NCBI RefSeq assembly: GCF_002356295.1
Contig: NZ_AP018042.1
Coordinates: forward strand, 1,396,361 to 1,460,360
DNA length: 64,000 bases
Origin: Labilibaculum antarcticum
GTDB taxonomy: Bacteria; Bacteroidota; Bacteroidia; Bacteroidales; Marinifilaceae
Direction: 5' to 3'
Numbering within the stretch: the stretch's first letter is position 1; every line of letters starts with the position of its first letter. Below the pieces are notes generated by a model. That model was given only the letters and a program-made list of their open reading frames with translations. It was not told the origin of the DNA and searched no databases. A program made the translations under genes and the position numbers. This document shows positions 1-8,251 of the stretch, in pieces.

Positions 1-297
1 ACCATTTGTGCCACTTTCATCGAAAACTGTTCCATTCAAATAATAACCTTTATAGGCCACTGTTACATTAGAAGTTCCGTTTGGCTGTTCTCCCGTTCCC
101 AGTTCATCAATAACGTAATACAAACCAGACTCGCTTCGGCTTGCATCTAAATTGTTGGCAATAACATAGGCGGCTATATCTGCCTCGTTTTGTTCTGTGT
201 AATCAATCTCCTCTTGTGGTTCACTATTATCAATATTGCTGCTGAGATCGCAAGAAACTAAAAAGGCAAAACACAGGGCTAATAAGCTATACTTCAT
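1..297 (-). CDS. FKBP-type peptidyl-prolyl isomerase lipoprotein (5' part only)
   Basis: The gene starts at the ATG whose complement lies at 295-297 and runs off the left edge, so 99 codons are visible. The N-terminus has a lipoprotein signal: hydrophobic residues 4-15 and the lipobox LVSC with Cys17. An acidic linker follows (EPQEEIDYTEQNEADIAAY). From about residue 70 the sequence reads like the start of an FKBP fold, with VTVAYKGYYLNGTVFDES matching the family pattern V.V.Y.G...G..FD.S. FKBP lipoproteins fold or chaperone proteins at the cell surface or in the periplasm. The catalytic half lies outside the window, so activity cannot be judged. The upstream region has a TAnnTTTG-like box on the minus strand at 322-329. 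Confidence 0.8.
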   Translation of the reverse strand, partial: MKYSLLALCFAFLVSCDLSSNIDNSEPQEEIDYTEQNEADIAAYVIANNLDASRSESGLYYVIDELGTGEQPNGTSNVTVAYKGYYLNGTVFDESGTNG

Positions 298-536
298 ATC
301 TATCTATTTTAGTAAGAAAAACAAATATAGTAAAAAGTGGGAATGCTGCTTACTAATCTCAAAATTGTGCTTGTAAGATTGCAATTTTTAGGAAACACCA
401 TGGCATGTCCTTACTGTTTCACACCTCTTTTTTACCACTACACCTTCACCCTTATTTATATGTAGACACTTTTTAAATTATCGGTGAAGGACAACAATCC
501 AAACGATTTGCCGTAAATTCATCTAAAACCGCACTT

Positions 537-1406
537 ATGTCGAGATCTATACACGTTCTGTCCTTAGTCTTGTTTGTACTTATTGTAGTAGCAGCAATTG
601 TAGTTCTAAGTTATTATGGATTCACGTACTATCATCTGAACATTGAAGAACGATTCTATCATTCCGATCATCAGCTGCTGAGACCAAGCGGAGTGCTCGG
701 GCATGGATTGGGAATTATTGGTTCGTTACTGATTATTACAGGTGTGTTTCTGTATATGGTTCGCAAGAGAATTGCCCGGTTTTCGAGAATTGGCGTACTA
801 AAATACTGGCTCGAATTTCATATTTTTTTGTGCTCGCTAGGACCTGTTCTGATCCTCTTCCATACAGCCTTTAAATTTGGAGGCATTGTCTCCATTTCGT
901 TCTGGAGTATGGTGGCAGTTGTAATCAGCGGAATTATTGGGCGATTCATATATATTCAAATTCCCAGAACAATAGAAGGTCGGGAATTGAGTTTATTAGA
1001 AGTAAGAGATACTAAAACCGACGTAGGAGAACTGCTGAAGAAAGAGTACAATTTGAATGAGGAAAGCCATCAAATTATTGTAGCATCGGTGGCTGGAAAT
1101 TCAAATAACACATCGGGATTACTCCTATTTCGATTGATCAAAAAAATGAATCATGATCGAAAAACCTATAAAAAAATAGATTCAGAACTGAAACGAAACA
1201 AACTCTCTGGCACCGAACGAAAGAAAATTAAGCGTTTAGTGATTAATGAAATTGTACTAAATCGAAAAATTGATCGATTAAACTACATGCAGAAACTTTT
1301 CAAGTACTGGCATGTTGCCCATCTGCCATTTGCACTGGTTATGCTGGTTATTTTACTCATTCATGTAGCAGTTACAATCATTTTCGGATACAAGTGGATA
1401 TTCTGA
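537..1406 (+). CDS. Cytochrome b-like integral membrane protein (probable diheme)
   Basis: A 289-residue inner-membrane protein with about five hydrophobic segments: residues 7-30, 53-75, 92-112, 115-140 and 263-286. Two of these carry paired histidines 14 residues apart, H95/H109 and H262/H276. That is the spacing that lets one helix pair hold two stacked b hemes, as in ferric-reductase-like and b561-type proteins. A cytoplasmic, Lys/Arg-rich stretch (about 145-255) separates the fourth and fifth segments and could dock a soluble partner. It is the first gene of a co-directional set with a ferredoxin/flavoprotein (107 bp downstream) and two multiheme cytochromes. I infer that it carries electrons through the inner membrane between quinone or flavoprotein and periplasmic heme. 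The family name is uncertain; heme binding is inferred from the His pattern only. Confidence 0.75.
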   Translation: MSRSIHVLSLVLFVLIVVAAIVVLSYYGFTYYHLNIEERFYHSDHQLLRPSGVLGHGLGIIGSLLIITGVFLYMVRKRIARFSRIGVLKYWLEFHIFLCSLGPVLILFHTAFKFGGIVSISFWSMVAVVISGIIGRFIYIQIPRTIEGRELSLLEVRDTKTDVGELLKKEYNLNEESHQIIVASVAGNSNNTSGLLLFRLIKKMNHDRKTYKKIDSELKRNKLSGTERKKIKRLVINEIVLNRKIDRLNYMQKLFKYWHVAHLPFALVMLVILLIHVAVTIIFGYKWIF

Positions 1407-1512
1407 TTATTAGAAGTAATTAGTAATTAAAAATAAACAATCTCATCTCTGATTGCAATTTGCTCCTCAGATTATAGAATAAATACCTCGTCCTAAAACA
1501 GAAGCTTAAAAA

Positions 1513-2844
1513 ATGAATTTATTACTTGAGGAAATAATAATTTACGGCTCCGTATTCTTGCTTTGTTTGTTGGTTGTGTTCATTTACATCCGAAAGCAAA
1601 AAAGAGAATCGAACATTGTTGAGCAAAAAATTACGCAAGCCAAAGCTGATGGATTGTATGAACCGGTATCACTTCATCCGGTAGTTGATCAGCATTCCTG
1701 TATAAAGAGCGGTGCTTGCATAACGGTTTGTCCGGAGAAAGATATTCTGGGAATCCGAAATGGGAAGGCTACCGTAATTAATGCGTCTCAATGCATTGGT
1801 CATGGTGCGTGTTTTCATGCCTGCCCTACCCAAGCCATTAGTTTGTGTATTGGTACCGAAAAACGTGGCTTCGAATTGCCTCATGTCGATCAGAATTTTG
1901 AAACCAATGTACCAGGCATTTTTATTGCCGGCGAATTGGGTGGCATGGGCCTAATAAGAAATGCAGTTGAGCAAGGCAGACAAGCCATCGAGAATCTGAC
2001 CAAGAGCATCAAAAAAAATAGCAAAGCCGAATACGATGTACTTATTGTTGGAGCAGGACCAGCGGGAATATCAGCATCCTTAATGGCAAAGAAAAACAAA
2101 CTGAAGTTCATCACTTTGGAGCAAGATAGCCTTGGTGGAACCGTTTTTTCTTTCCCGCGATCGAAAATTGTAATGACCTCCCCTATGGATCTTCCCCTTT
2201 ACGGAAAAGTAAAGTTGTACGAAACAAGCAAAACAGAATTGCTCGAATTATGGGAAGATGTACTTGGTAAAAACGAAATCAGCGTAAGCGAAAACACAAA
2301 GGTTGATGCAATTGAAAAGAAGCACGATTTTTTTAGTATTCGCACAAAAAATGGGGAAGAATATACCTCCCAAACAGTACTAATTAGCATTGGCCGGCGT
2401 GGTAGTCCGCGCAAGCTGAATGTAAACGGGGAACATCTGGAAAAGGTTGCGTACCGATTGCTTGAGCCTGAAAATATCTCCAACAAGAATATTTTGGTGG
2501 TGGGTGGTGGCGATTCGGCCATTGAATCGGCTCTGCTTTTAGCAGATCAAAACAAAGTGAGCTTATCGTACCGAAAAGAATCCTTTAACAGGCTAAAGCC
2601 TAAAAACAGTGAGCAAATTAAAACTGCAATTTCAAAAGGCAGTATCGATGTAATCTACAATTCTAATATTGATCTGATAAAGGAAAATTCTCTTACGCTT
2701 TCGATTACTGATTCGGAAGATAAAATTGCCATTGATAACGATTTGGTTTACATTTTTGCCGGTGGCGAATTACCCTCTCAATTCCTGAAAAACTCGGGCA
2801 TACAAATCACCAAGAAATTTGGCGATGCGATGTTGAAACATTGA
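1513..2844 (+). CDS. Membrane-anchored 4Fe-4S / FAD-NAD(P) oxidoreductase with permuted flavin motifs
   Basis: A 443-residue protein. Residues 7-26 form one transmembrane anchor, leaving the rest in the cytoplasm. Residues 63-104 form a two-cluster ferredoxin: C63-x5-C69-x3-C73-P and C94-x5-C100-x3-C104-P. The usual second Cys of each motif is replaced by S66 and H97. Next comes VPGIFIAGELGGMGLIRNAV (about 133-152), the FAD-closing motif usually at the C-terminus of thioredoxin-reductase-like proteins. Only after it come the FAD-binding VGAGPAG (about 179-185) and the NAD(P)-binding VVGGGDSA (about 325). No CxxC disulfide redox pair is visible. The likely role is oxidation of NAD(P)H and transfer of electrons through Fe-S to the neighbouring cytochrome b-like protein. 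The direction and the partner are inference from the gene order. Confidence 0.8.
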   Translation: MNLLLEEIIIYGSVFLLCLLVVFIYIRKQKRESNIVEQKITQAKADGLYEPVSLHPVVDQHSCIKSGACITVCPEKDILGIRNGKATVINASQCIGHGACFHACPTQAISLCIGTEKRGFELPHVDQNFETNVPGIFIAGELGGMGLIRNAVEQGRQAIENLTKSIKKNSKAEYDVLIVGAGPAGISASLMAKKNKLKFITLEQDSLGGTVFSFPRSKIVMTSPMDLPLYGKVKLYETSKTELLELWEDVLGKNEISVSENTKVDAIEKKHDFFSIRTKNGEEYTSQTVLISIGRRGSPRKLNVNGEHLEKVAYRLLEPENISNKNILVVGGGDSAIESALLLADQNKVSLSYRKESFNRLKPKNSEQIKTAISKGSIDVIYNSNIDLIKENSLTLSITDSEDKIAIDNDLVYIFAGGELPSQFLKNSGIQITKKFGDAMLKH

Positions 2845-2850
2845 AGGAAA

Positions 2851-3195
2851 GTCTGGAAGAGTCTTGAAGAGTCGAAAACGGTCGAACAGTCAAACAGTCG
2901 AACAGTCGAAGAGTCAAAACAGTCGAACAGTCGAACAGTCGAAACAGTCAAACAGTCAAAACAGTCGAACAGTCGAAACAGTCAAACAGTCAAAACAGTC
3001 GAAGAGTCGAAGAGTCAAAACAGTCGAACGGTCGAACAGTCAAAACAGTCGAAGAGTCGAAGAGTCGAACAGTCGAAGAGTCAAAACAGTCGAACGGTCG
3101 AACAGTCGAAACAGTCAAAACAGTCGAACAGTCGAACGGTCGAACAGTCAAAACAGCCGAACAGTCGAACAATCGAAACAGTCAAACAGTCGAAT
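2851..3195. repeat. Minisatellite of 8-9 bp units (GTCGAACA / GTCAAAACA)
   Basis: About 345 bp between the flavoprotein stop and the first multiheme cytochrome are filled with imperfect copies of GTCGAACA, GTCGAAGA, GTCAAACA and the 9-bp form GTCAAAACA. The array begins seven bases after the stop and ends a few bases before the ATG at 3198. It therefore occupies the whole leader of the cytochrome gene. Open frames on both strands here are repeat artefacts. Unit lengths of 8 and 9 bp give no conserved frame. Confidence 0.95.
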
Positions 3196-3197
3196 AA

Positions 3198-4781
3198 ATG
3201 ATAAAACATACCCTCTTCATATTACTCTTGCTTGTTTCACAAGTTGTTCTTGCTCAATTGTCGCCGGGTGATTTAGCAAAGCCTCATGCCAACTTAGAAG
3301 GACTTTCGAATTGCACCAAGTGTCATATTTTGGGCGAAAAGGTAAATAACAGCAGGTGTTTGGATTGTCATACTTTACTCAAAGAAAGAATTGTTTCGAA
3401 TAAAGGTTATCATGCATCGAGCGATATTAAGGGGAAAGAATGCGTTGAATGTCACAGCGATCATCACGGGCGAAAATTTGAAATGATTCGCTTCGACAAA
3501 AACACCTTTAAGCATGACTTAACAGGTTACGAATTGCAGGGAGCGCATCTGAAACTAAATTGTAAAGAATGCCATCAAAGCAAGTTCATCGCTGAAAAGA
3601 AGATTGCCGAAAAAGATTATACATACATGGGATTGGAGCCCAAATGTGCGACTTGCCACACAGATGTTCATCAGCAAACGCTTTCGAATAATTGCAATGA
3701 TTGTCATGATCAGAATCAGTTTGCGCCTGCTTCAAAATTCAATCATAAAAGCACCCAATTCCCTTTGTTGGGCAAACATGAAAATGTATCCTGCGAAAAA
3801 TGCCATCAGGTGGATACAAAAAACAAGAAGAAATTTCAGCAGTTCGCAGGCATTAAATTCAATTCCTGCACTTCCTGCCATACCGATGTTCACAATAACA
3901 AATTCGGGCCAAACTGTACCGATTGCCATACCGTTAACTCATTCAGAACGGTAACAGCACTAAGCAATTTCGATCACAACATTGCCGATTTCAAACTAAC
4001 CGGCAAACATCAAAATGTAGATTGCAAAAGCTGTCACAAAGCTTCTTACACTGCACCAATTGCACACAACCGTTGTTCCAACTGCCATCAGGATTATCAC
4101 AAAGGGCAGTTCGCCAATAAAGGTGCATCGCCAGATTGCAGGGATTGCCATAGCGTAAATGGATTTGTTGGTTCAAGTTATACCATCAATCAGCACAACA
4201 AAAGTGAGTTTCCTTTGCGGGGAGCACATTTGGCCACTCCATGTTTTGCCTGTCATCAACAAAATGAAAAATGGCAATTCCGAAACATCGGTAAAACCTG
4301 TGTCGATTGTCACACCAACATTCACAAAAACTTGATTAGTGATGGTTTTTATCCCAATCAAAACTGCACAGTTTGTCATCAGGAAGATGCATGGACTGAG
4401 ATCGAATTTGATCACAACTTAACCGCCTTTAAATTGAAAGGAGCTCACAGTAAAAAAGACTGTCGCGCCTGTCATTTCAGCAAGAACAATCAGGGCGAAG
4501 CCACACAAAAATTTAGTGGATTTAATAATCAATGTTTGAGTTGCCATAAGGATGAACATCAGAAGCAATTCGAAAAAGAAGGCAAAACCGATTGCCTAAA
4601 CTGCCACCATCATGAGGATTGGAAGATCGCCAATTTTAATCATGATAAGACCGACTTTAAACTGGAAGGAAAACATGCCACTGCTGCTTGTTCGGCATGT
4701 CATAAGCCTCTGGAAATGAATCAAAGCTTTTACACGCAATATAAATTTAAAGATTTCTCATGCGCTACTTGTCATCAATAA
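3198..4781 (+). CDS. Periplasmic multiheme c-type cytochrome (20 CxxCH; cytochrome c3-like repeats)
   Basis: A 527-residue protein with a Sec signal peptide (residues 1-19, ending VVLA before Gln20) and no lipobox. I count 20 CxxCH heme-attachment motifs, from CTKCH near residue 39 to CATCH at the very C-terminus. Many additional His residues come in recurring phrases such as FDHN, GKHxNVxC and CHTDVH, which would supply distal ligands for bis-His hemes of the cytochrome c3/c7 type. The repeating unit contains paired motifs about 20-30 residues apart. The protein probably forms a long heme wire in the periplasm. Its start is preceded directly by the minisatellite, and its 3' end overlaps the next cytochrome gene by 22 bp, which suggests translational coupling. 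No catalytic domain is visible, so electron transfer rather than enzymatic reduction is the simplest reading. Confidence 0.93.
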   Translation: MIKHTLFILLLLVSQVVLAQLSPGDLAKPHANLEGLSNCTKCHILGEKVNNSRCLDCHTLLKERIVSNKGYHASSDIKGKECVECHSDHHGRKFEMIRFDKNTFKHDLTGYELQGAHLKLNCKECHQSKFIAEKKIAEKDYTYMGLEPKCATCHTDVHQQTLSNNCNDCHDQNQFAPASKFNHKSTQFPLLGKHENVSCEKCHQVDTKNKKKFQQFAGIKFNSCTSCHTDVHNNKFGPNCTDCHTVNSFRTVTALSNFDHNIADFKLTGKHQNVDCKSCHKASYTAPIAHNRCSNCHQDYHKGQFANKGASPDCRDCHSVNGFVGSSYTINQHNKSEFPLRGAHLATPCFACHQQNEKWQFRNIGKTCVDCHTNIHKNLISDGFYPNQNCTVCHQEDAWTEIEFDHNLTAFKLKGAHSKKDCRACHFSKNNQGEATQKFSGFNNQCLSCHKDEHQKQFEKEGKTDCLNCHHHEDWKIANFNHDKTDFKLEGKHATAACSACHKPLEMNQSFYTQYKFKDFSCATCHQ

Positions 4782-6220
4782 TCTTGATTTTATCATTTTC
4801 GCTCAATGTATTTTCCCAATCACCACACGGGGAAAACATGAAAATGGATTGTGAAACCTGCCATACTCAGGAAGGCTGGGAGGTTAACCCAAAGACTTTT
4901 ACTTTCGATCATCGGAAAACAAACTTCCTGCTCGAAGGTCAACATCAGGTAACTGATTGTAAATCGTGCCATACTAATTTGGTATTTTCCGAAGCACAAA
5001 ATGAATGCATGCAATGTCATACCGATGTTCACAGCAGTACGCTGGGTTCCGATTGTGCGCAGTGTCATACTTCACAATCGTGGTTGGTGACCAATATTAC
5101 CGAAATTCATCAGCAAACCAGCTTCCCCCTTTTTGGTGCTCATGCCTTAGCCGATTGTTTCGATTGCCATACTTCCAATAACTTTGCGCAATTCGAGCCT
5201 TTGCAGGTGGAGTGCATCAATTGCCACCGACAAGATTATGCGGCGGCAACCGAACCCAATCATGTTGCAGGAAATTACTCTACCAACTGTGAAGATTGTC
5301 ACGAAATGGGTGCTTTCCAATGGTCATCCGGCGGTTTCAACCACGATTTTTTCCCTTTAACGGAAGGTCATGCCATTAGCGATTGTTTCCAATGTCACAC
5401 AAATAATAATTTCTCATCGCTCTCCACCGATTGTTTTTCATGTCACCAAACAGATTACAATTCGAGCACAAGTCCGAACCATGTTTCATCCGGATTGCCA
5501 CAAAATTGTGAATTGTGCCACAGTACAAAAGTGGGTTGGAAACCCGCCAGTTTCGACACTCACAACGATTACTATGTGATACAGGGAGCGCACAATAGGA
5601 TTGCCAGCGATTGTTTTGCCTGCCATGAAGGCTCCTACTCCAACACGCCAAATTCCTGCGTTGGATGCCATCAGGCAGATTTTAATCAGACCACAGATCC
5701 GGCACACATTACATCTGGTTTCTCTACCGATTGTGAAACCTGTCATTCTCAGGACGCCTGGGAACCTGCGGCTTTAAATCACAACGATTATTATGTGATA
5801 CAAGGTGCACATACCAGCATTGCAACGGATTGTTTTGCCTGTCATCAGGGAAGCTATATTGATACTCCAAACACTTGTTTCGGTTGTCATTCCGATGATT
5901 ACAATCAAACAACCGATCCGGCTCATCAAGCAGCTAATTTTCCAACGGAATGCACTGAATGCCATAACGAAAATGCATGGGAACCTTCCACTTTCGATCA
6001 CGATGGACAGTACTTCCCGATTTACAGCGGAAAGCATCAAAACGAATGGAATTCATGTGTCGATTGTCACACCAACGCAAGCAATTACGCCATATTCTCG
6101 TGCATTACTTGTCATGAACACAATCAGGCTGACACCGATGATGATCACAACGAAGTGAACGACTACGTGTACCAAAGCACCTCTTGCTTATCCTGTCATC
6201 CGAACGGAGACAGTGACTAA
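4760..6220 (+). CDS. Periplasmic multiheme c-type cytochrome (19 CxxCH) with tandem modules
   Basis: A 486-residue protein whose ATG lies inside the last codons of the preceding cytochrome, in another frame. It has a Sec signal peptide (about residues 1-19, MRYLSSIILILSFSLNVFSQ) and 19 CxxCH motifs. The C-terminal two thirds are built from near-identical modules containing DYYVIQGAH, DCFACH, a TPN-type turn, a second CxxCH, and NQTTDPAH followed by another CxxCH. This points to recent internal duplication. Together with the upstream gene the pair could bind 39 c hemes. It is probably a periplasmic or outer-membrane-facing partner in the same electron route. No membrane anchor, lipobox or T9SS C-terminal signal is visible, so surface exposure is not supported by the sequence alone. 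Confidence 0.92.
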   Translation: MRYLSSIILILSFSLNVFSQSPHGENMKMDCETCHTQEGWEVNPKTFTFDHRKTNFLLEGQHQVTDCKSCHTNLVFSEAQNECMQCHTDVHSSTLGSDCAQCHTSQSWLVTNITEIHQQTSFPLFGAHALADCFDCHTSNNFAQFEPLQVECINCHRQDYAAATEPNHVAGNYSTNCEDCHEMGAFQWSSGGFNHDFFPLTEGHAISDCFQCHTNNNFSSLSTDCFSCHQTDYNSSTSPNHVSSGLPQNCELCHSTKVGWKPASFDTHNDYYVIQGAHNRIASDCFACHEGSYSNTPNSCVGCHQADFNQTTDPAHITSGFSTDCETCHSQDAWEPAALNHNDYYVIQGAHTSIATDCFACHQGSYIDTPNTCFGCHSDDYNQTTDPAHQAANFPTECTECHNENAWEPSTFDHDGQYFPIYSGKHQNEWNSCVDCHTNASNYAIFSCITCHEHNQADTDDDHNEVNDYVYQSTSCLSCHPNGDSD

Positions 6221-6295
6221 AAGTGATTCAAGAGGATAAAATTGATTATCAGAATATAAGAGAGAGAAAATTAATAGAGTTAAACGGAGATAGAA

Positions 6296-7903
6296 ATGAA
6301 AACTTTACCAGCAATTCTCGTGATTATTTTGCTTTGCCTAAGCCCCTCGCTTAGGGCACAGGAAAAGTTTTTGGAAGGTGAAGTCTCCTACCAAAGCTCG
6401 CAAAATACCTATGTGAAATTTTCAAATACCGAAGCACTTTCCATTGGCGATACGCTATATATTAAAAAGGATTCTGATTTCGTTCCCGTGTTGCTGGTCA
6501 ATAATAAATCATCCATATCGGTAATTGGAATTGCAATTGGAAGCATCAAGCTTGCCAAAGGCGATATAATCATTGCCTTTACGGCAGATGAAAAAACACC
6601 CGAAAAAGATATTATTCTGACTGAAGATTCCGAATATAATATTGAGGTTGTTGAAAAAACAACACCAGCACCCAGAACCAAACAAGAATTGAACCGGGAG
6701 GAACAAATCAAGGGTAAAATTTCAGCCTCATCCTACTCCAACTTGTCCAGTTCATCGGGTGGCAGTAATCACCGTATGAGATATAGTTTATCGATGAATG
6801 CTAAAAACATCGACAATTCTAAAATTTCTGCCGAAACCTACATTCGCTTTTCGCACAATTCAGGCGAGTGGGATGAAGTAAAGTCGGATATTTTTAATGC
6901 GCTAAAAATTTACAATCTGGCCATACGTTACGATGCCAACGAGAGCACCAGCATTTGGCTGGGGCGAAAAATTAATCGGAAAGTTTCTAACATTGGCGCC
7001 GTTGATGGTGTGCAGGCAGAAAAGAAATTTGGCAATTTCTCGCTGGGACTTATTGCAGGCTCGAGGCCTGATTACCAAGACTATTCTTTCAATTTTGATT
7101 TGATGCAGTTTGGAGGATATCTGGAGCATAGCATCAAAACAAAAGTGGGAAGCATGCAAAACACAGTATCCTTCTTCGAACAAAAATACAAATCGAATAC
7201 CGACAGACGATTTGCCTACTATCAGCACAGCAATTCTCTTTTGAAGAATTTGTTCCTGTTTGCCTCTTTTGAAGTTGACCTGTACAAATTGGAAGAAGAA
7301 GTTTCGAAAAACACTTTCGATTTAACCAGCATGTATCTTTCTTTGCGATATCGGGTAACGAAACAGTTATCGCTTTCGGGTTCACTCGATAGGCGCAAGA
7401 ACGTGGTTTACTACGAAACCTTTAAAAGTCTGGCTTTTCAGATATTGGAAAATGAAACACGTCAGGGAATTCGCTTTCGGGTAAACTACCGCCCAACGAA
7501 TCGTATTTCGCTGGGGGCAAATATCGGTCATCGTTCCCGAAAAAGCGAAGTGGAAGATTCTAAAAACTTATATGCCTTTGTTTCTTATCGCAACATTCCG
7601 GGAATTAACAGCAATGCTACTTTATCAAGCTCCATTTTGCAGACTCATTATTTAGATGGACAGATATACAAACTAAGACTTTCCCGAGATATTATTCCGG
7701 GCAAACTATTTGGAGGCATCAACTACAGCTATGTTAATTATCAATACAAATTCAACGATAGCGAATTGATTCAGCACATTGGTGAAGCAAATATATCGTG
7801 GCGAATCGATAAAAAGCTCTCCTTCTCGGCCAATTACGAAGGCACATTTCAATCGTCGCAGAATTACTCAAGGCTATATTTGAATTTGATTAAGAGGTTT
7901 TAA
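6296..7903 (+). CDS. Outer-membrane beta-barrel protein of the multiheme cytochrome locus
   Basis: A 535-residue protein with a signal peptide (about 1-21, ending LRAQ). Residues 22-95 form a small beta-rich domain (an SH3-like fold is my guess). A charged linker follows at about 105-140. From about residue 145 to the end there are alternating hydrophobic/polar strands rich in Tyr, Phe, Ser and Asn. The last residues, YLNLIKRF, end in Phe, the usual signal for outer-membrane barrel assembly. It starts 76 bp after the second cytochrome. A barrel beside multiheme cytochromes recalls porin-cytochrome conduits (MtrB/PioB type), but I see no CxxC and no convincing MtrB similarity. It may be the sheath for a heme wire, or an unrelated porin. 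Confidence 0.75.
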   Translation: MKTLPAILVIILLCLSPSLRAQEKFLEGEVSYQSSQNTYVKFSNTEALSIGDTLYIKKDSDFVPVLLVNNKSSISVIGIAIGSIKLAKGDIIIAFTADEKTPEKDIILTEDSEYNIEVVEKTTPAPRTKQELNREEQIKGKISASSYSNLSSSSGGSNHRMRYSLSMNAKNIDNSKISAETYIRFSHNSGEWDEVKSDIFNALKIYNLAIRYDANESTSIWLGRKINRKVSNIGAVDGVQAEKKFGNFSLGLIAGSRPDYQDYSFNFDLMQFGGYLEHSIKTKVGSMQNTVSFFEQKYKSNTDRRFAYYQHSNSLLKNLFLFASFEVDLYKLEEEVSKNTFDLTSMYLSLRYRVTKQLSLSGSLDRRKNVVYYETFKSLAFQILENETRQGIRFRVNYRPTNRISLGANIGHRSRKSEVEDSKNLYAFVSYRNIPGINSNATLSSSILQTHYLDGQIYKLRLSRDIIPGKLFGGINYSYVNYQYKFNDSELIQHIGEANISWRIDKKLSFSANYEGTFQSSQNYSRLYLNLIKRF

Positions 7904-7917
7904 TTTGAGTGCAATAC

Positions 7918-8012
7918 AAACCAGACAGGTCTATTTACATGATGTAAATAGACCTGTCTGGTTTATAAGAGATGTGTTTTTAATGCCCCAGCTAAAGCAG
8001 GGGACAAAAGGA
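7918..8012. repeat. Palindrome-containing intergenic repeat, copy 1
   Basis: It begins with a perfect 47-bp palindrome (23-bp arms around a single G, 7918-7964; arm starts AAACCAGACAGGTC). A shared tail follows: ATAAGAGATGTGTTTTTAAT, then a small CCCCAGC/GCAGGGG hairpin. The second copy lies 334 bp downstream. The palindrome could act as a terminator for the cytochrome operon or be a REP/MITE-like element. Confidence 0.9.
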
Positions 8013-8038
8013 AATAAGACCGAATCATTTGTTCTTAA

Positions 8039-8127
8039 ACCTCACCCCGGCCCTCTCCTGAAGGAGAGGGAGTTTAAAAACCAAAGCTGTTTTCTCTTCT
8101 CCTTCAGGAGAAGGATAGGATGAGGTA
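8039..8127. repeat. Inverted pair of a GA-rich element around CTCCTGAAGGAG
   Basis: Two roughly 35-bp copies face each other across about 17 bp. The left copy is 8039-8073 (CCTCACCCC...CTCCTGAAGGAGAGGG) and the right copy is 8091-8127, ending GGATGAGGT. Each contains its own small palindrome (CTCCTGAAGGAG or CTCCTTCAGGAG). This looks like a dispersed intergenic repeat. Immediately after it, 8153-8174 forms a further short palindrome, CTGTAAATT/AATTTACAG. Confidence 0.75.
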
Positions 8128-8251
8128 GCTAGACAATTCACCTCAATTCGCTCCTGTAAATTTGCAATTTACAGCTAAGGTGCTTAGGATTTACAATCCG
8201 ATTTGAAACAAAAGAAATTAGAAATTTCTTACTCCAGCTCTTCTAATACAG

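Noticed and set aside
2864-3271. A 135-codon plus-strand frame and a 60-codon minus-strand frame through the minisatellite
   Set aside because: They are made of the 8-9-bp repeat, rich in Ser/Gln/Arg/Thr/Val by period only, and the plus-strand frame runs into the cytochrome signal peptide in another frame.
5370-6158. Long alternative and antisense frames inside the second multiheme cytochrome
   Set aside because: They arise from the repeated TGT/CAT codons of CxxCH motifs; no signal, motif or start supports them, and the cytochrome frame is beyond doubt.
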